The notes under the pieces are model-generated. The model worked only from the letters and a program-made list of their open reading frames with translations. It did not search any database and had not been told where the DNA came from. Of a stretch of 64,000 nucleotides of DNA, positions 60,559 through 64,000 are shown piece by piece. Made by a program: the position numbers and the translations under genes. Source of the stretch: an uncultured Paracoccaceae bacterium (GTDB lineage: Bacteria > Pseudomonadota > Alphaproteobacteria > Rhodobacterales > Rhodobacteraceae); contig CANLDA010000001.1 of the NCBI GenBank assembly GCA_947489325.1, positions 186,001 to 250,000 on the forward strand, read 5' to 3'. How positions within the stretch are numbered: the first letter of the stretch is position 1; each line of letters begins with the position of its first letter.

Positions 60559-62604
60559 CTAAATGTCTTTCACCAACCGCAAGGCATCATAGATCGCCGC
60601 ATGGGTGTTTCTGGCCGACACGGCATCGCCAATGCGGAACAATTGGAACTGCCCCTGAGGATTGCGCATGATCTGCTGGGCGTTCCCTTGAAGCAATGCA
60701 TCGTAGTCCACCTCACCCGCATTCACCGACAAAGTCTTCAAATCGAAATACAGATCGGCCAATGGCATGGTGCCATAGTTCACCACAATCTGATCATAGT
60801 GTTTGTCCCGCCGATGATCACTGTAATCAGTGCCAACAACGGCCTTTAACATGTTGCCATCACGCACGACGTCCAACAAACGCTGCGCCACTGTAAATGT
60901 GGCATCTTTGTCCTGAAGGTTACGCATATAAGGCACAAGATTCATCGCCATGACATCTGGTGCAAAGGTTCGGTCGGGGGTCATAATTTCAACTTTTCCG
61001 CCTGCCTCAGCCACCACTTCGGCTGCCATTAGGGCCGGGTGATCACCGCTTTCATCATAGATCAGAACATTCTGGCCCGGTTTGACGTCGCCAGAAATTA
61101 GATCCCAGCTGGACACCATCAGTTCATTGTCTTGACCCGTTTCAAAAAGCTCTGTGTTGGGAAAGCCGCCAGTTGCAACAATCACAACATCTGGGTGCAA
61201 TCCTAGAACATCACTGGCTTCGGCGAATGTGTTGAAATGGAACGTCACATCGCGTGCCGCACATTGTGCCATACGCCAATCAATAATACCGATCATTTCT
61301 CGGCGGCGCCGATTTTGAGCAGTCAGGCGAACCTGTCCCCCTGGATCGGGCTGCGCCTCAAACACTGTCACATCATGACCGCGCTCTGCCGCCACACGCG
61401 CAGCTTCAAGTCCGCCAGGACCTGCACCAACCACCACAACCTTCTTTGTCTGCTTGGCTGATGGAATGTCATGTGGCATCGACAATTCACGTCCAGTGGC
61501 CGGGTTGTGAATGCACAGCGCCTCGCCCGCCTGATAAATTCTATCCAAACAATAAGTTGCCCCGACACAAGGGCGAATATCATCCTCGCGCCCCTCTACG
61601 ATCTTTTGAACAATATGCGGATCGGCCATATGCGCGCGTGTCATGCCCACCATATCCAAAAGCCCCGCCTGAACCGCATGGCGGGCCGTGGCCACATCAG
61701 GAATGCGGGCAGCGTGAAAAGTGGGCAGTCCGGTGGTTTTTCTGACCTCTCCAGCAAAATCCAGATGCGGTGCACTCGGCATCCCCTGAACGGGGATCAC
61801 GTCAGTCATTGCCGGGTCCGTATGGATGCGTCCTTTGATGACATTCAGAAAATCCACCATGCCGGTGTCAGCAAGGCGTTTAGAAATCTCAAGACCTTCG
61901 ACAGGATCAATGCCGCCTGCCTGCGCCTCATCTGCCGTATACCGCAGCCCCACAATAAAATCGTCGCCCACCCGCGTGCGAATGGCACGCAAGACATCCA
62001 TCGGGAATTTCATTCGGCTTTCAAGCGATTGCGCGCCGTAAGGCCCCTCCAGATCGTTGGTCAAGGGTGACCAAAACTGATCCATCAAGTGGCCATAAAC
62101 CTGCAATTCAATGCCATCCATGCCGCCGTCTTTCATCCGCTCAGATGCGTCAGCGAAATCAGAAATGATCCGCTCAATATCCCAGTCTTCGGCCAATTTT
62201 GGAAAGGCGCGGTGGGCAGGTTCGCGATGTTTGGAAGAACTGACAGAAGGCAACCAGTTGCCTTTGTTCCACCCTGTCCGGCGCCCAAGGTGGGTCAACT
62301 GAATCATGACAGCACAACCATGATCGTGACAGGCATCCGTCAATTGCCGAATCCACGGCACAACCTCGTCCTTATAGGCCAGAATATTGTTGAACACCGG
62401 GGGGCTGTCTTTGCTGACCGCTGCCGATCCGGCCGTCATCGTCAACGCGACACCCGCCTTGGCACGCTCGGCGTGATAGGCGGCATAACGCTCCTTGGGC
62501 ATGCCATCTTCGGGATAGGCAGGTTCATGGCTGGTCGTCATGATTCTGTTTCGCAAAGTCAGATGTTTGAGCTGATACGGTTGCAACAACGGATCGTGTG
62601 ACAT
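60559..62604 (-). CDS. TMADH/DgcA-type FMN/Fe-S/FAD oxidoreductase (2), variant cluster site
   Basis: A 681-residue paralogue of the other flavoenzyme. FMN barrel at residues 1-340, then an FAD/NAD(P) domain with VVVVGAGPGGLEAARVAAERG. The iron-sulfur site reads CVGATYC and a distant C, so Cys346, Cys352 and Cys364 remain but the second ligand position is Ala349. A normal 4Fe-4S cluster would need another ligand; a 3Fe-4S cluster is possible. The ATG at 62604 gives the usual N-terminus. It is the first gene of the minus-strand operon. Confidence 0.85.
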   Translation of the reverse strand: MSHDPLLQPYQLKHLTLRNRIMTTSHEPAYPEDGMPKERYAAYHAERAKAGVALTMTAGSAAVSKDSPPVFNNILAYKDEVVPWIRQLTDACHDHGCAVMIQLTHLGRRTGWNKGNWLPSVSSSKHREPAHRAFPKLAEDWDIERIISDFADASERMKDGGMDGIELQVYGHLMDQFWSPLTNDLEGPYGAQSLESRMKFPMDVLRAIRTRVGDDFIVGLRYTADEAQAGGIDPVEGLEISKRLADTGMVDFLNVIKGRIHTDPAMTDVIPVQGMPSAPHLDFAGEVRKTTGLPTFHAARIPDVATARHAVQAGLLDMVGMTRAHMADPHIVQKIVEGREDDIRPCVGATYCLDRIYQAGEALCIHNPATGRELSMPHDIPSAKQTKKVVVVGAGPGGLEAARVAAERGHDVTVFEAQPDPGGQVRLTAQNRRRREMIGIIDWRMAQCAARDVTFHFNTFAEASDVLGLHPDVVIVATGGFPNTELFETGQDNELMVSSWDLISGDVKPGQNVLIYDESGDHPALMAAEVVAEAGGKVEIMTPDRTFAPDVMAMNLVPYMRNLQDKDATFTVAQRLLDVVRDGNMLKAVVGTDYSDHRRDKHYDQIVVNYGTMPLADLYFDLKTLSVNAGEVDYDALLQGNAQQIMRNPQGQFQLFRIGDAVSARNTHAAIYDALRLVKDI

Positions 62605-62694
62605 GGCTAAGCTTTCTGATGTCTTACATGGCGGTGTCGTTTGGGTTTTCGGGTTGCCAACATTTGGGCATTTAGAGTCACAGCAGTTACAAAA

Positions 62695-62710
62695 TCGACA
62701 CATGTGTCAA
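62695..62710. promoter_or_regulatory. Palindrome in the divergent TetR/flavoenzyme promoter
   Basis: The core GACACATGTGTC (62697-62708) is a perfect 12-bp palindrome, and TCGACACATGTGTCAA is nearly perfect over 16. It is about 41 bases before the TetR gene and about 92 before the flavoenzyme gene, a good position for the operator of the TetR protein. Confidence 0.65.
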
Positions 62711-62750
62711 GTGCATTGTCACCAATTGTTCAAAATGCTAGTCAGCCAGC

Positions 62751-63368
62751 ATGAACAAGTCATCATCCCCAAAACAACGTGGATCAGAAACGATCTGGCT
62801 CTCTGCTGCATATGACATGCTAACCGAGTCCGGGGTCGAAGCCGTCAAAGTCATGCCCTTGGCAAATAAACTTGGTTTGTCCCGGACGAGTTTTTATTGG
62901 CACTTCAAGGATCGTGATGAATTGCTTGAGGCAATGATTCGTCACTGGGAAGACAAGAACACCGGTAATCTTGTGCAACAAACCGAAGCCTATGCCGAGA
63001 GCATCTCTGAGGCGATGTTTAACCTATTTGATTGTTGGTTGAACAAAGACCTCTTTGATTCTCGTCTTGATTTGGCGATTCGCAATTGGGCACGCAACGA
63101 TCCAGCCTTGCAAACGCGCTTGGATGGCGCTGACACGAGACGCCAGAACGCCATCAGCGACATGTTTTTGAGGTTTGGGTTTGATGCCGTGCAGGCCGAA
63201 GTCCGCTCTATGACCGTGATTTATACTCAGATCGGGTATATCTCGATGCTGGTACGTGAACCGTTGGCACGTCGGGTGGACGCCATGCCAGCCTATGCGC
63301 AGGTTTTCACGGGCGAACAGCCTTCGGAACGTGACATCCAACGTTTTCGCGCACGCCACCTTCGCTAA
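62751..63368 (+). CDS. TetR/AcrR family regulator
   Basis: A 205-residue TetR repressor. Its N-terminal helix-turn-helix includes YDMLTESGVEAVKVMPLANK and LGLSRTSFYWHFKDRDELL, followed by a ligand-binding helical domain of standard length. It diverges from the flavoenzyme operon with a palindrome between the two, so it very likely controls that operon in response to the substrate or a breakdown product. The effector is not known. Confidence 0.92.
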   Translation: MNKSSSPKQRGSETIWLSAAYDMLTESGVEAVKVMPLANKLGLSRTSFYWHFKDRDELLEAMIRHWEDKNTGNLVQQTEAYAESISEAMFNLFDCWLNKDLFDSRLDLAIRNWARNDPALQTRLDGADTRRQNAISDMFLRFGFDAVQAEVRSMTVIYTQIGYISMLVREPLARRVDAMPAYAQVFTGEQPSERDIQRFRARHLR

Positions 63369-63402
63369 GCATCAGCAAAAACCCGCTTTTTTCAACTTTT
63401 CA

Positions 63403-63451
63403 TTATCTGACTAATTTTGTCGGGTTGACTTATCTGACTTTTTTAATCAGA
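63403..63451 (+). promoter_or_regulatory. Candidate operator region upstream of hemP
   Basis: The 10-base word TTATCTGACT occurs twice, at 63403 and 63430 (27 bases apart). The second copy is part of TCTGA-N9-TCAGA (63433-63451), an inverted repeat. A TTGACT -35-like element overlaps at 63425. An iron-responsive regulator (RirA, Irr or Fur type) is expected here because hemP follows; I cannot tell which. Confidence 0.4.
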
Positions 63452-63559
63452 AATAGCATACAAGCCACCCGCACGTTGGGAAGCCACATAACCCTCCTGC
63501 GATGCCCATCGGGCGTTCTCAGGACATCCTTATATTCAGCCTACCCTGCGGAGGGCAAA

Positions 63560-63718
63560 ATGAACGCGCAAACACCAATTACCCAGATTTTCGCTGACGC
63601 TCCTGTCCACGATGCTGCACATCTGACTGGCAACAACGGCCTCGCCCGTATCGTGCTCAACGATCAGATTTACACTCTACGCATTACCCGCGCGGGTAAG
63701 TTGATTCTGACAAAATAA
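63560..63718 (+). CDS. hemP: Hemin uptake protein HemP
   Basis: A 52-residue HemP-type protein. The C-terminal YTLRITRAGKLILTK is the signature of the family and the ATG at 63560 has GGAGGG upstream. HemP is small and linked to haem/iron uptake operons; in some proteobacteria it promotes haem receptor expression. It is followed 19 bases later by an imelysin gene, which supports an iron-responsive module. Longer upstream frames overlap the promoter and are not used. Confidence 0.9.
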   Translation: MNAQTPITQIFADAPVHDAAHLTGNNGLARIVLNDQIYTLRITRAGKLILTK

Positions 63719-63737
63719 TAAAACCACGGAAACTCTC

Positions 63738-64000
63738 ATGAAAAATGTTCTCGCAGCCAGCACAGCGCTTGCCCTGCTTTCTGTTCCTGCCTTTGCAACA
63801 GAGACGTCTGACGTCCTGACCAATTACGCAAATATCGCACATGCGAAATACGCAGACAGCCTGGCCACAGCCCGCGCGCTGAACACGGCAATTGATGCCC
63901 TAATCGCACATCCTTCAGAAGACACGCTGAGCGCCGCCAAGGCGGCATGGGTCGACGCACGTGTCCCCTATCAGCAAACCGAAGTTTATCGTTTTGGCAA
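63738..64000 (+). CDS. Imelysin family protein (3' end cut by window)
   Basis: The first 87 residues of a secreted imelysin-type protein. A signal peptide ends at about residue 20 (VPAFA), then YADSLATARALNTAIDAL and AWVDARVPYQQTEVYRFG match the four-helix imelysin fold. Imelysin-like proteins (IrpA, Peptidase M75 group) are iron-regulated and are often periplasmic iron or haem binding partners. The window ends before the HxxE-type motif, so this part cannot be checked. Confidence 0.88.
   Translation, partial: MKNVLAASTALALLSVPAFATETSDVLTNYANIAHAKYADSLATARALNTAIDALIAHPSEDTLSAAKAAWVDARVPYQQTEVYRFG

Noticed and set aside
1-64000. CRISPR arrays, prophage or insertion sequences
   Set aside because: No regularly spaced repeats, integrase, transposase, phage structural genes or terminal inverted repeats with target duplications were found.

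Overview
The window reads as chromosome of a marine alphaproteobacterium of the order Rhodobacterales, probably the Roseobacter group. This rests on a 44-residue aa3-type cytochrome oxidase subunit IV, a pyrB / dihydroorotase-like / plsY cluster, MocD/MocE-like genes, TRAP transport and a moderate-GC, gene-dense, operonic layout. The species assignment is inference. No prophage, transposase, CRISPR array or rRNA was seen. One tRNA with anticodon CAU lies at 57.7 kb.

0.7-16.7 kb is mostly housekeeping and transport. A left-edge partial fdhD diverges from azlCD. There follow a lipoprotein, the cox IV mini-gene, a DUF6173 protein, an MBL hydrolase with an acyl-CoA dehydrogenase, the Sua5/TsaC tRNA enzyme, a PLP desulfhydrase/deaminase, YqgE, a DsbD alpha-domain protein, an RND efflux pump with its adaptor, and a moaB / lysE / uracil-DNA glycosylase run. 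16.8-24.6 kb has a secreted metalloprotease with visibly more A/T, then a pyrimidine cluster (pyrB, small membrane proteins, a dihydroorotase homologue lacking metal ligands, plsY), a YHS-domain protein and gshA.

24.7-29.3 kb is a compact minus-strand operon: Rieske ferredoxin, DddP-type M24 protein, divergent PanB-like protein and MocD-like membrane desaturase/hydroxylase, facing a divergent LysR gene. This is the best candidate for an undescribed catabolic system. 29.4-42.8 kb is a complete respiratory nitrate reduction locus: a divergent Dnr/Fnr-type regulator, two perfect TTGAT-N4-ATCAA boxes, narK1, narK2, narGHJI, a parvulin isomerase, moeA and a DUF2478 gene. 43-45.8 kb holds a class III CoA-transferase overlapping a TPP-dependent enzyme.

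46-48 kb has a second YHS protein, a Tat-type rhodanese and a secreted esterase. 48.3-54.4 kb has a TTC38-like repeat protein and an osmoregulated periplasmic glucan operon (opgC-opgD/G-opgH). 54.5-57.6 kb is a DctP/Q/M TRAP transporter. 57.8-63.4 kb encodes two TMADH/DgcA-type flavin/Fe-S oxidoreductases around a P5C-reductase-like protein, with a divergent TetR gene and a palindromic operator candidate, probably for an N-methylated or related substrate taken up by the TRAP system. The right edge has hemP and the start of an imelysin gene, an iron uptake module.
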